Of a DNA stretch of 64,000 nt, positions 11,403-23,606 are shown one piece after another. This DNA comes from Pyrus communis (lineage: Eukaryota; Streptophyta; Magnoliopsida; Rosales; Rosaceae). A model generated the notes under the pieces. It was given only the letters and a program-made list of their open reading frames with translations. It was not told the DNA's origin and did not search any database. The translations under genes were made by a program, and so were the position numbers. Numbering within the stretch: position 1 is the first letter of the stretch; the number at the start of each line of letters is the position of its first letter. The stretch lies in NCBI RefSeq assembly GCF_963583255.1, contig NC_084814.1, positions 23,830,315-23,894,314 of the forward strand, written 5' to 3'.

Positions 11403-14400
11403 ATGGCGTCACCGTATGCTTCATCTTCTCCATGTGAGTTGATGCAAGCTCTAAACCCTAATCCCTCAAATTCTTCATTCTCTTTGGATTCGTATGCCTC
11501 TCTTATGATCCAAAACATTGGAAGCATAGTGCCAATCAAACTCAAATGCTTCAATTACCTCTCATGGTGTGCTTTAATTGCTCATATTTTGCGCATATAT
11601 AAGCTTATTGGCATTGTTGATGGTACTGAATTCTGTCAATCGCCTCTCCTTGCCGATCGATCTCTCAATCATGCATTTGAGATCTAGTATGAGAAATATC
11701 AAAACCTTCTGATCTGGTTGAACTCTACTCTATCTAAAGAAGTGATTCCGTTCACATTTGACGTTTCGTCATCTCAGGATCTATGGCTCAAACTGAGCAG
11801 CGCTTTGGAGAAGTCTCCGATGCTCACATTCATTAGTTACGATCTCGTCTCCAGTCAATTTAGAAAGGTTCATAGTCGATTTCTGATTACCTTCAACAAA
11901 TCAAGGAAATTTCTGATGCCTTGATGGCCACTGGTGCTTTTGTCACTGATCGTAACCTAATTGTTGTTACACTGGCTGGTTTACCTGATGAGTTCGAGTC
12001 TTTCACTGAGTCAATTCTTCTTCGTATCTCAACCATTACGTTGGATGAATTGCATAAATTATTACTCACTAAAGAGTTGTCAATCTCTTGAAGGAAAAAA
12101 CTTGCCTCCTCTAGCATCACAGAGCCTTTTCATGCTTTTGCTGCTTAATTATAGCCTCATCTCTTGCCTACACCACTGCACCATCAAGCCTTTGCTGTCC
12201 AGCCACAACCTTTTCATGGTAATTACAGAGGCAATCATCGAGTAACCTACAAAGGCATTGCTCGTGGACATCGTGGTAATTACAAAAGTAACAACTTCCG
12301 TGGTAACTATCAAGGCTCTCGTGGTAATTCTCAAAGCTCTTGTGGTATTATTTGTCAAATATGTGGATTAAGCAGTCATGAGGCTATTGATTGTTTTGAT
12401 CGAATGAATCCGGATATCTTTGGCAAGGTTCTTCCTGCCAAGTTAACTGCTATGTGTGCTCATTTCTCATCAAAGCCCTTTCATTCTTAGACCATTGATT
12501 CAGGTGCAACCTCACACATCACCAATGATATTTCTAACATTTCATCTACTACTCTTTATCGTGGTGAAGACAAAGTCTACATTGGTGATGGTAAAAGTTT
12601 GAAGATTAAAAACACTGGTTCTTTCTTTTTACATACTTTATCTACCACATTTAAACTACAAAATGTTCTCCATGTTCCCCAAATGCAACATAATTTACTT
12701 TATGCATATCAATTTCTCAATCATAATTACTGTTCTTTGACACTTAATTCTGATGGATCATTTGTAAAGGATCGTTCTACGGGGAAGACGTTTTTGCTAG
12801 GACCGGTTAAGAGTAGTTTCTATCCACTGCATTGTTCATCTTAGTCACCTCAATGCTATGTTGCTTCATTTATTGCCTTAATAAGTGTCAAAGCACCAGT
12901 TCGAGTATGGCACAACAGACTTGGTCATCCATCTTCATTCATCTTCAGGTGTGTTCTTTCACAGAATAAGCTTGCACTTCAAGGAAGAACTTCATTGGAC
13001 TTCTTTTGTTCCAACTGTGCTCTTGCAAAAGTCACAAACAACCGTTTAGTACTGTTAGTTCTAATTCTTCTTCTTGTTTAGAACTTTCACATTATGATCT
13101 CTGGGGACCAGTTCATATCATGTCAGTGAGTAGTTATCAGTACTATCTGTTGATTGTTGATGATTTTAGTAAATATAGTTGGTTCTTTCATTTAAAGTTG
13201 AAACCTGAAGTGAATTCTATACTTGTTGAGTTCAAGAGTTATGTGGAAAATCTTCTTGGAAATAAAATCAAAGTTCTTCATTTAGATTTAGGGGGTGAAT
13301 TTACTAGTCATGTTTTACAACTAGTTCTCAAAACATATGGCATGATTCAACAATTTAGATGTCCACACTCACCTGAACAAAATGGTTGTGCAGAAAAGAA
13401 ACGTTATCATATTGTAGATACTGCTCGAACTCTCTTGGTTGTTTCTAATGTTCCTCATGTTTTCTAGGTGCATGAATTTCCACTGCAATTTACTTGATCA
13501 ATAGACTCCCTATTTCTGGCATATTGTAGTCTCCTTGGGAATTGTTATTTCATACTTCACCTGATTATAATAGACTGAAGGTGTTTGGTTGTAGTTGTTT
13601 TCCTTGGTTTAAGCCTTATACAACTTCAAAACTGGACATCAAGAGCAAGTATTGTGTGTTCTTGGGGTATAGTCTCCAACATAAGGGATATCGGTGCTTG
13701 GATCTATTGACTCAGAGGGTATATATCTCTCATCATGTAGTTTTTGATGAATCTACATTTCCATTTCATCATTCTCAGCTCTCTCTCCTACAAGTGCAGC
13801 TTCTATGTCTACTACATCCATCCATGCTACTTCCCATATTGATTTGCAGTTCACTATTCCTCATTCTTCCAGGTTCGAGGCATCTTCCACTATTCCAACA
13901 ACTACTCCAAATGCTGATTCTCGAGTTGGTTCACTATCCTCTATTCATAGTGTTTCCAATGCTACTTCATATGTTCCTTCTGTTGATGCATATGTTAATT
14001 CTCCCGCAACAACAATATATGCGCCAACTGTTGATTTATATGATGCTTCATTAGCTGCAATTATTGGCTTTAATGCTGCTGATCCCATTGTCTCCTCCAC
14101 TGCAACAAATATTCACCCTATGATTACACGGTCAAAAGCAGGGATATTCAAACCAAAGGCCTTCTCAGTAACCAAGCATCCTCATCCCTCTTCCATAGAC
14201 TTTGTTCCATCCACTTATTTGCAGGCTTCAAAGCATGTTCAGTGGAGATCTGCTATGCAAGAAGAGTTCAATGCTCTGCAATCTACACGCACTTGGACTC
14301 TTGTTCCCTCTTCTCAAAATCAAAATGTTGTTGGTTGTAACTTGTAAGTGGGTGTTTCAGATTAAGAAACATCTTGATGGTTCTATCGAGCGCTATAAGG

Positions 14401-15660
14401 CTCGGCTCATAGCAAAAGGGTTTCATCAACAAGAGTGCATCGACCATAAGGAAACCTTTAGCCCTGTTGCTAAGCTTGTCACCCTATGTTGCTAAGCTTG
14501 TCACCATTAGGATTTTATTATCTCTTACAGCTCAATTTAAGTGGTTTTTGAACCAATTAGACATTAGTAATGCCTTCTTGCATGTGGATTTACAAGAAGA
14601 TGTTTTTATGCAGCAACCTTATGGGTCTTTCTTTCCCAAATCATGTTTGCAAACTTAAAAAGTCCCTCTATGGCCTTAAATAGACTCCCAGAGTTTGGTT
14701 TGACAGATTATTCCAAGTATTGCATTCTTTTGGTTTTCAACAATCATCCTCGGATGCTTCTCTTTTTGTCTTACAAGCTCCAACCTTGGTTATCATTCTC
14801 GTCTATGTTGATGACATTTTAGTCACCGGCCCTAATGTAACTCTCTGTCAACACTTTATCCAGAAACTGAGCACTATCTTTTTAGTCAAAGATCTGGGTC
14901 TTTTACACCATTTTTTGGGACTTGAGGTGCACAGATCTTCTGAATGCATATTACTACATCAAGGCAAGTACTTACTTGACCTTTTTCAGAAACCAAGATG
15001 GATGAAGCTAAACCAAGTTCAACTCTTTTAGGCATAACCAAGCTTGATCACACAGGTTCATTGTTGTCTAATCCTACAGAGTATAGATCCATTGTTGGTG
15101 CTTTGCAATATCTTACCTAGACTCGACCAGACATATCATTTGCGGTTAACCAAGTATGTCAGTTTATGCATGCTCCACGAGACTTTCATCTTCAAGCTGC
15201 CAAAGGGATTCTCCGATTTTTAAAAGGTACTTTCACACATGGGTTATAGTTCAAACCAGGAACTTTGCACCTTACTACGTACTCTGATGCCGATTGGGCA
15301 GGGTGTACCTTTGATAGAAGGTCCACCAGTGGTTATTGCATCTTTCTTGGTTTTAATTTGATTAGTTGGAGTGCCAAGAAGCAGTCCACAGTTGCACGAT
15401 CTTCAACTGAAGCTGAGTACTGGTCTTAGCTCACACTTCGGCAGAAATCACATGGATATGTAAGGTTTTTAAAGATATTGGCCTTCCATTACCACAGATT
15501 CCTCATCTCTGGTGTGATAACATTTTTGCAATCTCTCTACCTTATAACCTTGTCTTCCATGCCCGGACTAAACACATCGAAATTGACTACCATTACATTC
15601 GTGAACTTGTTCTTGCTCACCTTATCAAGATTCAATATGTTTGTAGTCAAGATCAACTAG
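11403..15660 (+). pseudogene. Decayed Copia gag-pol polyprotein
   Basis: The frame opens at the ATG at 11403 with a gag N-terminus, then meets an in-frame TAG at 11685. Later fragments show a CCHC zinc knuckle (about 12352-12395), a protease DSGA motif just after a TAG near 12488, a GAG-pre-integrase block (about 12905-13030), an integrase core with LDLGGEF (about 13280), reverse transcriptase with YVDD (about 14805), and RNase H with DADWAG and the STEAEY motif (15290-15420). Stops and frameshifts separate most of these, and a short direct duplication ('gttgctaagcttgtcacc') occurs at about 14467-14504. It cannot encode a working polyprotein. Confidence 0.93.
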
Positions 15661-15759
15661 CAGGCATTCATACAAAGTCTTTGTCCTGGCACATATTCTT
15701 ATATCTTCAATCCCAGCTTTCCTTGGTCCATTTGATGGTTCCAAGTTCAGCTGGGGGGG

Positions 15760-15930
15760 TGTAAATAAGCTAAAGTATAGTTGGTTAAAGTTTGTTTGTG
15801 TCCTTTTTGTAAATTGTTATTTTAGTTAAGGGTATTAATGCAGTCTGTTAGAAAGCCCATGACTATATATAACAAATATGTTGTAATTATTCATTGTATT
15901 GAATGAAACAGTAATCCTTCAGTTTCTATA
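15760..15930 (+). repeat. 3' LTR of the Copia element
   Basis: 171 bp beginning TGTAAATAAGC directly after the run of Gs that forms the polypurine tract, and ending TTTCTATA before the GAGAA duplication. Confidence 0.92.
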
Positions 15931-15964
15931 GAGAAAAGTAATCCCAAACGTGTCATATTTTAAA

Positions 15965-16048
15965 GGGTAATACTATCCCCACACTTATTTTTACTTTGCA
16001 CACTTTTTTCAATTTTCGATTGTTGGATATAATGAATTGAAGAAGACT
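15965..16048. mobile_element. Truncated MITE, GTGTG/hAT-type family, at the duplication edge
   Basis: 'gggtaatactatcccc' through 'aatgaattgaagaag' matches in order the reverse complement of the MITE at 46236-46385. Only one half is present. It starts within a base or two of the left duplication copy's end. Confidence 0.6.
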
Positions 16049-16901
16049 AATGTAGGAGTTTTCAGTGTTTGCGCACCTCTCAGACAGCATCGGCAGTGTA
16101 CCACCCATGGGCAAATGCCCTAACCAAAATGGCTCATGTCTGCTGTGTCGTTCTCTATTCCAGGTACAGCCATCTGGTTTGAACTGAAAGACGGTATTAG
16201 AGGCCCCGCTGCCGAGAGAGATCCCCGGCCAGGTTGAGTTCTCGGTTCTCTGAATTAAGTTGCTGTTTTAGGGCATACACATGCAGAGGAGATGAGGAGG
16301 AACTGGTTACTTAGTAGGGCACTACAACTAAATCCTAGGCGGAACTGGTTTTGTTTTTTTTTTTTTTAATTCAAATTTTAATTAATCTTTTATTTGTTTC
16401 ATGGTGATGTGCATGGATTATTGGAATAGTCCAATTGTGGTTTCTCTATTCCAAGACAATTCTATCTCAGGTGGAAGAGTGTTAATTAGGACAACACAGT
16501 GCACTGGATTTATTGATTTATAAGTTATTTTCTATACCAAAATTCTTACTCTACACTCCTCGTAAATGTAATTTGTTTTAAATATACTAATAACAGTTCC
16601 CACAAATTAGAGTATTCGTGACAACACTTTAACTTCAACGTGTTTTATAAATTTAGGACAAGAGCACTTCTAGAAAAGCGCTCATGAACAAAAGTTGTTT
16701 CTAGAGAAGCAATCCCAAACATGATCTAACCTTGTTATCATGAGAAACTTTGTATATTATTTCGTAAGTTTACTAATTCGCGTTTTATCGTCGATAAGCT
16801 TAATTTGTTATGAATTAGGATATAGATCAAGTTGTTATAACATGAGTGAATTAATAATGACACGTGAAAGTAAGACAATCTAAGAGTAAGCATCTGAAAA
16901 T
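16049..16901. other. Spacer between the two duplication copies
   Basis: About 850 bp unique to this place. The first 270 bp are relatively GC-rich (16060-16330) but broken by stops in every frame and not recognised; the rest is AT-rich with nothing identifiable. Confidence 0.5.
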
Positions 16902-17569
16902 GATAAAGTTTCCTAATTGTATCATTATGAGAGTTTTAAAACAATAGTGGAAAGAAAAAAGAAAGGAAGACGAGATACACAACATTAAAAACTCAATCAA
17001 GAAGAAATAGAACCTTGAGATTTTGTTTGAAGGAGTTTAAATGAATGAGATCTGAAGGAAAGAAGAGTAGAAAAAATAGAAGAGATTCCAACTATAAAAA
17101 GGAAAGTCCTAATCTAAAAAAACTCAAGTTGGACATAGTACAAAGCCAACAGGTTATGAAGAGACCGAAAATCTGTAACAAGTTAGAAGTGACCGAAGGT
17201 ATATATGCTTGACATCCATCAATTCAATGTCACACGAACTAAGGTGTGCTGAATTTTGGAGCTATTGCAATATCAACAAGTTACAAGGTGATCAGAAGTC
17301 TGCTCAACATCCATTGTCAGTGCTTTGGCGGAACTATACTAATCAAGAGGCAAGAGTTTAATTATGTATATACATGTTCAAATGCATAAGCTTCAACATC
17401 CACACTTACACAAATTACAAAGGACTATATATCTGGTAATGGAGCAAACATCATCATAAATTAGAGCTAATTGCTCATATGAGGGTTTTTAATATTTTAA
17501 TTAACATCCTGTTGGATAGAAAATTGATGTCAATTACATTCCTAAGGGGTGACAACCACCATCATCAAC

Positions 17570-20500
17570 CTAATCAGAAGAAGGGCGGACAATTATACGT
17601 TTCAAAGGATTCGCCACTTCCTTTCCACCGCCATGCTTAATGAATTCGGCAGGTGAGTGGTAGAGGCCATGGCAAGCGCACAGAATGTGGACCTGGCCAT
17701 TGCGAGCATAAAGAATTCCTTCTATCTGTCTTCCCCCTTCTCCGGTGGTTCTCACTGAAACCATTTCGTCCCCATCATTCTGGGGAACACTTCCAGGGGA
17801 ATGTTTGACCCTCTTTGAGAGATTTTCAGGTGTACTTTGTGAAGGGCCAGCCTGTTTTGTAGTGGTCGCTGTTGCAGAGGAGGCTATTGGTGTAACATCC
17901 CTTTGGGAATGCAACGTCTGAACACTTATCGCACCTGCATGGAATTTACACAGTTCAAATCTTTGACGAAGAAAGTACAATCGAAGAAAACCATACGAAG
18001 ATGAATGTCACAGGTCAAAGAAAGTCAAATCCTCAGTACATTTGAATCTGAAACTAGCAAGTGGTCTCAAAATGTTATTGCTCTTGTTGCTATATAAAAT
18101 GACATGACTTGCTAAAGTCATGAGTGCATTATTGTAAGCAATTGAGATACAAATTCTATCGAGTGGTTTTAGGGTACTTGGAATTGACTCTGCAAAAACA
18201 ATTTATTTAGCAGATGTTGAGGAAAGCTAGAACGATATGCATCATGATATTGTACACAGATTTAATTTGTTAATTTGAAATTGGATAAACATTTATGAGA
18301 CGTGGTTACGAGTTTTATTAAGAGAAATCAATCAATCATGCACGTCCTTTACCCTTTACGTTTCAAGTCAAAAACAAGAAAGAACCGAACTTCAACATAT
18401 GATCACAGAAACAACATGCAGATAACATAGTTGAACAAGAATTTGAATATAAAAACTATATGTTCTCTCAAGGTATCAAGGTTCAAGGTTCTCCAATTTA
18501 TGTGACTATGCGTGTAGATCTATAAATTATGTATACTTCTAACAAATTTACATATTAGGATGATAAACCGACTAAGATCTATATCGCAACCCCGCCTTAA
18601 CTGAAGGAATGGAAACTATATTTTTCTGGATCTATTTGAATCTAAAGATATCAATAGCTTTGGCATTTCTAAGACGAGACTGCTACAAATTAATATTCCA
18701 AAATGAAGAGAGCAGAACAACAAAACTCTTTTATCAAGCACGGTCGGAAAAGTTATAGTCACAATGGTGAATGGAAGGTGACAGGAAGTTAAAAAACCAG
18801 CAAGTATTTATAGGGGAAGAAATTCCTAAATTGTTGATCAAAACTATTACTTTATGGTCAAGAGACCAACTGACTCCGACTCAAAACATGAATTATTTTG
18901 TATGATTTGTAAGTTTCATAACAGTAAAGTTTTGGAATGTCACTTACACTAATACATGTAACCCGTAACTAGGCAACACTACATAAGAATTTTTCTTGAA
19001 TTAATTGCTAAAATGGACTGTAAAGATGAAAATTTTGATTTTGATTAGTTTTTATATTGGGCTTATATGTAACGTTGTTATATTATTTTGTCTATACGGT
19101 GTCGGATAGACTTTTACTTAATATGTTTCAATATGCAATTAATTAGTTTTCTTTTTCCATTTGGTTCATTGTGGGCCGGATACGGTCTAACCTAATTTTT
19201 GTCGGCACTCGAATGTTTCCCATATTCGATACTCGTGTTCACCAATCATCGCGATCTTTAACATCGTTGACTAAGCAAAAGAAACCTAGCTAGATCATCT
19301 TTCCTCGTGGACGCCGTAAATTCTCTTGTCGTTGTATCACTTTGCTACATGTTTCATGACCGATTTGAATGTACCAACCACTGAATCGTATCAATTACCC
19401 TAACGACCAAATGTTATCAATTACTCTAACTGCCGAATCATATCAATTACCCTAACTACCCAATCATATCAATTTTCCCCTAACGAACTGTATCAATTAC
19501 TCCAGAAAAATGCTAGGCAGACCAAATTTATAGACCATTTTTGTCAACCACATAATGTGGCGGTTGATGGTTGGACTCCTTTTTTAATGGTGTAGATAAG
19601 GAGTCCAAACATCAACCACCAAATCATATGGTCTACAAAAAATGGTCTAAATTTTCTCTTTATAGCATCACTCATTACTCTTACAATTACCCTAACTTAC
19701 CGAATCGTATCAATTTTACCCTAACGACCAAATCGTATCAGTTTTACCTAATGCCCGAATGGTATCAATAACCCTATAACTACCGAATCGAATTAATTGC
19801 ATGCACAACATTCTCTTCCATGAACCAATTCCAATACTTTCAATCGAGACCTTCCAAAGACAAATAGGGTTTTCTACTCTCATTTTCAACTAGTTAACCA
19901 GCTCGTCCTTTAGCTACCTAGCATACCGTGGATATATCTTTGAACCAAACAGAAAATCATATAAAACACACACACACACACAAACATATACTATCTTTTT
20001 GCTTCAACAAAAAACATGCAAAAATCGTATGACAAGATCAAACAATCACAACTTAATCTCAGGCTAAACATTAAAACGGTAAACAAAAATGAACATAGAC
20101 AAATTATTAGCTTTGAATATTGATGCGTGGCTTACCCTCTGCAGCACGAGACACAGTGAAATATCCCTCCTCTTTGTAATGATAGACCGTATCCGAGGCC
20201 CTGGCACCGATAGAAGCACAAGACGCACTACACACCGCAAGAGCTGTTGGAGCTGCCGGAGCTGCTACAACCCTAGCCACCTCCGGCAAAGCAGCTAGTT
20301 GCTGGCTCATCTGCCTCTGAGCTATCTTCTGTTTGGTCTCCCGCCTTCTCAAGGCTAGAACGTCCTTGGGCCTGATCGGCCGCCTGAGCCTTGGCTCTTT
20401 TGGGAGAGACCTTGCCCTCGGACGCCGTTTGGAACGAACAGGAGCAGCAGCCATCTGCGGCGCCGTTTGGGGTTCTTGAAGCCTCAAGACTCCAGCCTCC

Positions 20501-20658
20501 GTGGAGGACCGGTCCAGAGGGCTTTGGTTGGAATTCTCGGTGTATATCCCGCCGAGAGAGAATTCCAGGTTGAGGTCTGGGATCTGGGAATCGGCGATGT
20601 TATTTAGCATGGCGGCGTTGTGGGGTTGAGAAAGGTTGTCTCTGTTTGCGGCGGCCAT
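17570..20658 (-). CDS. AFP: Ninja-family / AFP-like transcriptional co-repressor adaptor, copy 2
   Basis: Two exons, 20136-20658 and 17570-17934, with the same phase-1 junction as copy 1; product 295 aa, intron 2.2 kb. The EAR motif reads DLNLEFSL, the basic B motif follows ([14 protein letters not shown]), and the C-terminal domain reads [20 protein letters not shown], then [11 protein letters not shown]. Compared with copy 1 it has extra residues (ENLS) before the KRVKHS patch, and C in place of V-C-V spacing is kept except for one V-to-A change. Both copies keep full reading frames, so both may be functional. Upstream microsatellites and a 20-base G run differ from copy 1, so expression may differ; that is inference. 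Confidence 0.85.
19380..19790. repeat. Intronic ACCCTAA-containing repeat, copy 2, interrupted by a MITE
   Basis: Same irregular array as in copy 1 ('ccgaatcgtatcaa' plus 'ttaccctaact'), split by the MITE at 19504-19673. Confidence 0.7.
19504..19673. mobile_element. Hairpin MITE in AFP copy 2 intron
   Basis: Both arms fold on each other along almost their full length: 'atagaccatttttgt' and 'ggttgatggttggactcc' on the left match the complement of 'ggagtccaaacatcaacc' and 'acaaaaaatggtct' on the right. A duplicated ATTACTC flanks it (19496-19502 and 19674-19680). The left duplication copy lacks it. Its ends resemble those of the MITE at 56543-56698. Confidence 0.8.
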
Positions 20659-21080
20659 GTCAGATAGGAAGTGAGCAGATTGGACTGAAAAACGATTTGT
20701 TTAAGCCTCCTCTTCTGCAGCAAGAAAAAGCAAAAGTAAGGGCAAGGCATGAAAAATTTGATTGCATGTTTTTGGCAGGAGAAAATTAAAGATACAGAAA
20801 ACACCATGAAAAATATAATTTTTGACCCAAGTTTTGAAACTGCATGCAGCAAGAAAATGAAGAACAGTGAAAAATTCAGAAACCCCAAAATTTGATCTTT
20901 GACCAATTTTTAAAACCCATAAACGGTTACATGGATTTTTGAAATTACCATGAAAATTTCAATCTTTAACCGTAATTTTTAGAAAATGAGAGAGATGAAG
21001 CAAACCCAGATATGATTACATGGGTTTTTGAAAATATATACCATTAAGATTTCAATCTTAACCTAAGTTTTAGAAAAGAA

Positions 21081-21086
<6 letters not shown>

Positions 21087-21141
<55 letters not shown>

Positions 21142-21240
21142 GGGGGGGGGGAGAGAGAGAAATGGAAAGAAAAAAAAAAAAAAAACCCAGAATGGCAGGC
21201 TTACAAGGGTTTTGTGACAGACTGGTGCTCCTGCAACCAA

Positions 21241-21279
<39 letters not shown>

Positions 21280-21341
21280 ATACAGAACTGCAAAACTTAT
21301 GTGAGAGATTTGGAGCAGGGTGGGGGGGGGGGGGGGGGGGG
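21087..21341. repeat. Microsatellite cluster and 20-base G run upstream of AFP copy 2
   Basis: (AT)n at 21089-21111, (GA)n at 21112-21134, a run of Gs at 21138-21150, (CT)n at 21243-21275 and an uninterrupted run of 20 Gs at 21322-21341. At the place of the last run copy 1 has only 'gggtagggg'. The run is a strong G-quadruplex candidate, and such runs are also prone to assembly errors. Confidence 0.8.
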
Positions 21342-22347
21342 TGGGGGATTAATATTGGAAATCGGTGTTTGAAGGTATTACAGTGACTGCATTTCTCAAT
21401 CTCCACGTGGTTCCAAGAGGATAGCACAGTGTTGCATAGAGACTGGTTCGCATTTTCTACGGTTACTCTTTTCATCTCTCTCTTTCTCTCTCTCTCTCAT
21501 CAGCCTTTGCAATTTGCAGCTCCATGGCTTTGCTCCTCTCCCACCACCTGTAACTCATCTTAGCTGTTTCTGCGTTTTCCTCTTTCTCTTATGGATTTTT
21601 GCATGTAATTGTAAGGAAAATTGAGTGCAATTTTAAAAAGAGGATTATTGCCAGAGCGACTATATATTTTTTTTTTCATCTACTATATGATGTGGCAATT
21701 GACACATATATATATCAACATTCAATGAGATAATCTCATTAATTAACATGACATATACACATCATTTACCATATCATATTACATGAATGTGGTAAAAAAA
21801 TATTCATGTCTCTCTAGCATTTTCCTTGTGTTACTAGCACATAATGCCATGGTGGCAGTCTTCACATGCCATGTAAATCTTTCTTGTCCTTCAACTAAGA
21901 GCAACCTATATGAAACTAGTTCACTCGTCACCATGTACAACTATTCGTACACAAAACTTCCACACTTTCTCTCACTAGCACATAATGCTACGGTGGTAGT
22001 TGTTTGTACCATGTAAATCATTCTTGTCCTTCATATGAGAGCAACTTATATGATACAAATTCATCATTACCGTGACATTTCGACCTAATAATGCTTTGTT
22101 ATGAGAAATATTCATCTATGACAATTCATTATTGAGACTTTACATGACGATAAATTTGCTTTATGTAATCGTTTTCCTTTAAGAGGAGTGGAAGGAGTGG
22201 AAGTTGGTATGGAAATATTGTTTCTGCGTTGGCTTTGTTTGCATTGTTATGAGGCACGTCTGAAGTGTAAGAGGAACTTGTAACGCATTTCGTAATTCCC
22301 AATGCTATAGCAAAGCAATCCCCACTAGAAATTTCACTATTTTTTAT

Positions 22348-22503
22348 GGGATAATGTTATTCACACACATTTTTTTACCTCTCATACGTCTTATCAGTTT
22401 TTTGCCATTGGTCTTGTTTAATTCATTTGATCCGATCGACGACTGAAAATTAAGAGGGACCAGGTGTGTAAGAAATAAAAATGAGTGTGGATAACCTTTC
22501 TCT
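22348..22503. mobile_element. MITE, GTGTG/hAT-type family, right copy only
   Basis: Ends 'aatgttattcacacacat' and 'atgagtgtggataacctt' are imperfect inverted repeats. The left copy goes straight from 'cactattttt' to 'aaagatttgttcacac'. The interior motif 'aattcatttgatccgatcg' matches the other family members. Confidence 0.75.
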
Positions 22504-23134
22504 TTTTTAAGATATTTGTTCACACTTTTTGCACCTCATTAGGAAAAAATTAATTCAAACTCGTTCAATTCAATTTAATCTTGTCAAAAAAAAGAGATTT
22601 AAACAAGTTAATTCATTTTCAAAATTAAAAAAAAAAATCTATAATTTACACCCAAAAAAGAGGTTTGAAACACGGTATAAAAGTGTTTATAAATTGTCTG
22701 ACCAATTGATCTAATTCAAATTTACTACATAATGGTCAAGACGAGAACTTTAAATTGTATTTGACCCATTTAATAAGTCTTTTTAGTTTGAAAATTTCAT
22801 CGAACCCAGTTTCATTTATTCATTCAACAATAACATACCTTTGATATATTAAATTGTGAATTAAATCGTACATCTTTTCTTCTTCATGTAGCAATATTCA
22901 AAGAAAACACTTTGTATTAAGGCACGGAATGTTAGTAATTATCAAGTTAAAACGCAATAGCGTAGTTCTAATTAGAAAAAAGGTCTAAAATCTCTAAAAT
23001 AATTTTACTAATTAATTAAAATTCACAATTATATATTTTTTTTTTTTGAACAAATAAAATTCACAATTATATAAATCATAACACTGTGCAACGAAAACAC
23101 AACACCAAAAACTCGGCAATCGATGACTTTCAGA

Positions 23135-23412
23135 TTAAAAACCAGCGACGAGGAATTGAGAGAATTCTCTCACTCTGTTTCTTAGATCCGATGTGACAAG
23201 TGTGCGCCATGCGGCAGCAAGGTGCCAAGCCAGCGAGGCGGGTCCCGTAACTCCCCAACAAGTTGTAGTGGCCAATGCACCCCGGGAACAGACCATGTCA
23301 TGGGGGTCGTTGTGTCGGTGCTTCGTTGTCAGGCTGCATGCACCGTGGGCCAAGATCTCACGCCATGCGCCTGGAGCACACGGAGTCTCGAACCAACATC
23401 TACCAAGTGGAG
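23135..23412. other. GC-rich conserved block, function unknown (right copy)
   Basis: Counterpart of 10640-11000. Segments such as 'aaggtgccaag', 'cgaggcggg' and 'gggccaagatctc' are shared, while several indels break any common reading frame. Confidence 0.45.
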
Positions 23413-23427
23413 ATAAAAAGTGATGGG

Positions 23428-23576
23428 GTAGGATTCTTTCCCGTCCCCTCATATTTTTCATTTTGTCTTTCTTTTTTTGTAGAAAATTAATATATAAAAT
23501 GTGAACGTGGTTTAATCGTGACCGTTCAAATAGAAGTAGAAACAAAATGAGGAAAAAAAAGAGAGGAGACTCATAC
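23428..23576. mobile_element. MITE related to the one at 8828, right copy only
   Basis: Pyrimidine-rich left end 'gattctttcccgtcccc' and purine-rich right end 'agagaggagactc' are inverted. The interior 'cgtgaccgttcaaatag' resembles 'ttgcaaccgtttaaatag' of the other element. The left copy reads uninterrupted 'agataaaaactcaatgggg' across this site. Confidence 0.65.
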
Positions 23577-23606
23577 TCAAAAAACTCAATGGGGAACAAG
23601 GCGGCA

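Larger units (their letters stand above)
11071..15930 (+). mobile_element. Ty1/Copia LTR retrotransposon, degenerate, 4860 bp
   Basis: Two LTRs (11071-11239 and 15760-15930) flank a gag-pol region in Copia order: gag, protease, integrase, reverse transcriptase, RNase H. A 5-bp duplication GAGAA lies at 11066-11070 and 15931-15935. A G-rich polypurine tract precedes the 3' LTR. After the 5' LTR a weak primer site keeps GTATCA. The paralogous site near 23771-23794 is empty, confirming both boundaries. The 5' LTR has lost its first TG. I count roughly 10-11 substitutions between LTRs over 169 bp, so this is not a recent insertion. Confidence 0.95.
4216..15964. repeat. Left copy of a ~6.9 kb tandem segmental duplication (later split by Copia element)
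   Basis: From 'gataaagttt' near 4216 the sequence runs collinear with 16902 onwards through AFP exon 2, the intron, exon 1, promoter microsatellites and a GC-rich block. It stops at 'attttaaa' near 15964, matching 23817. Without the 4.86 kb Copia insert, this copy is about 6.9 kb, like the right copy. Copy-specific indels include about 840 bp at 8820-9668, found only here. Confidence 0.88.
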
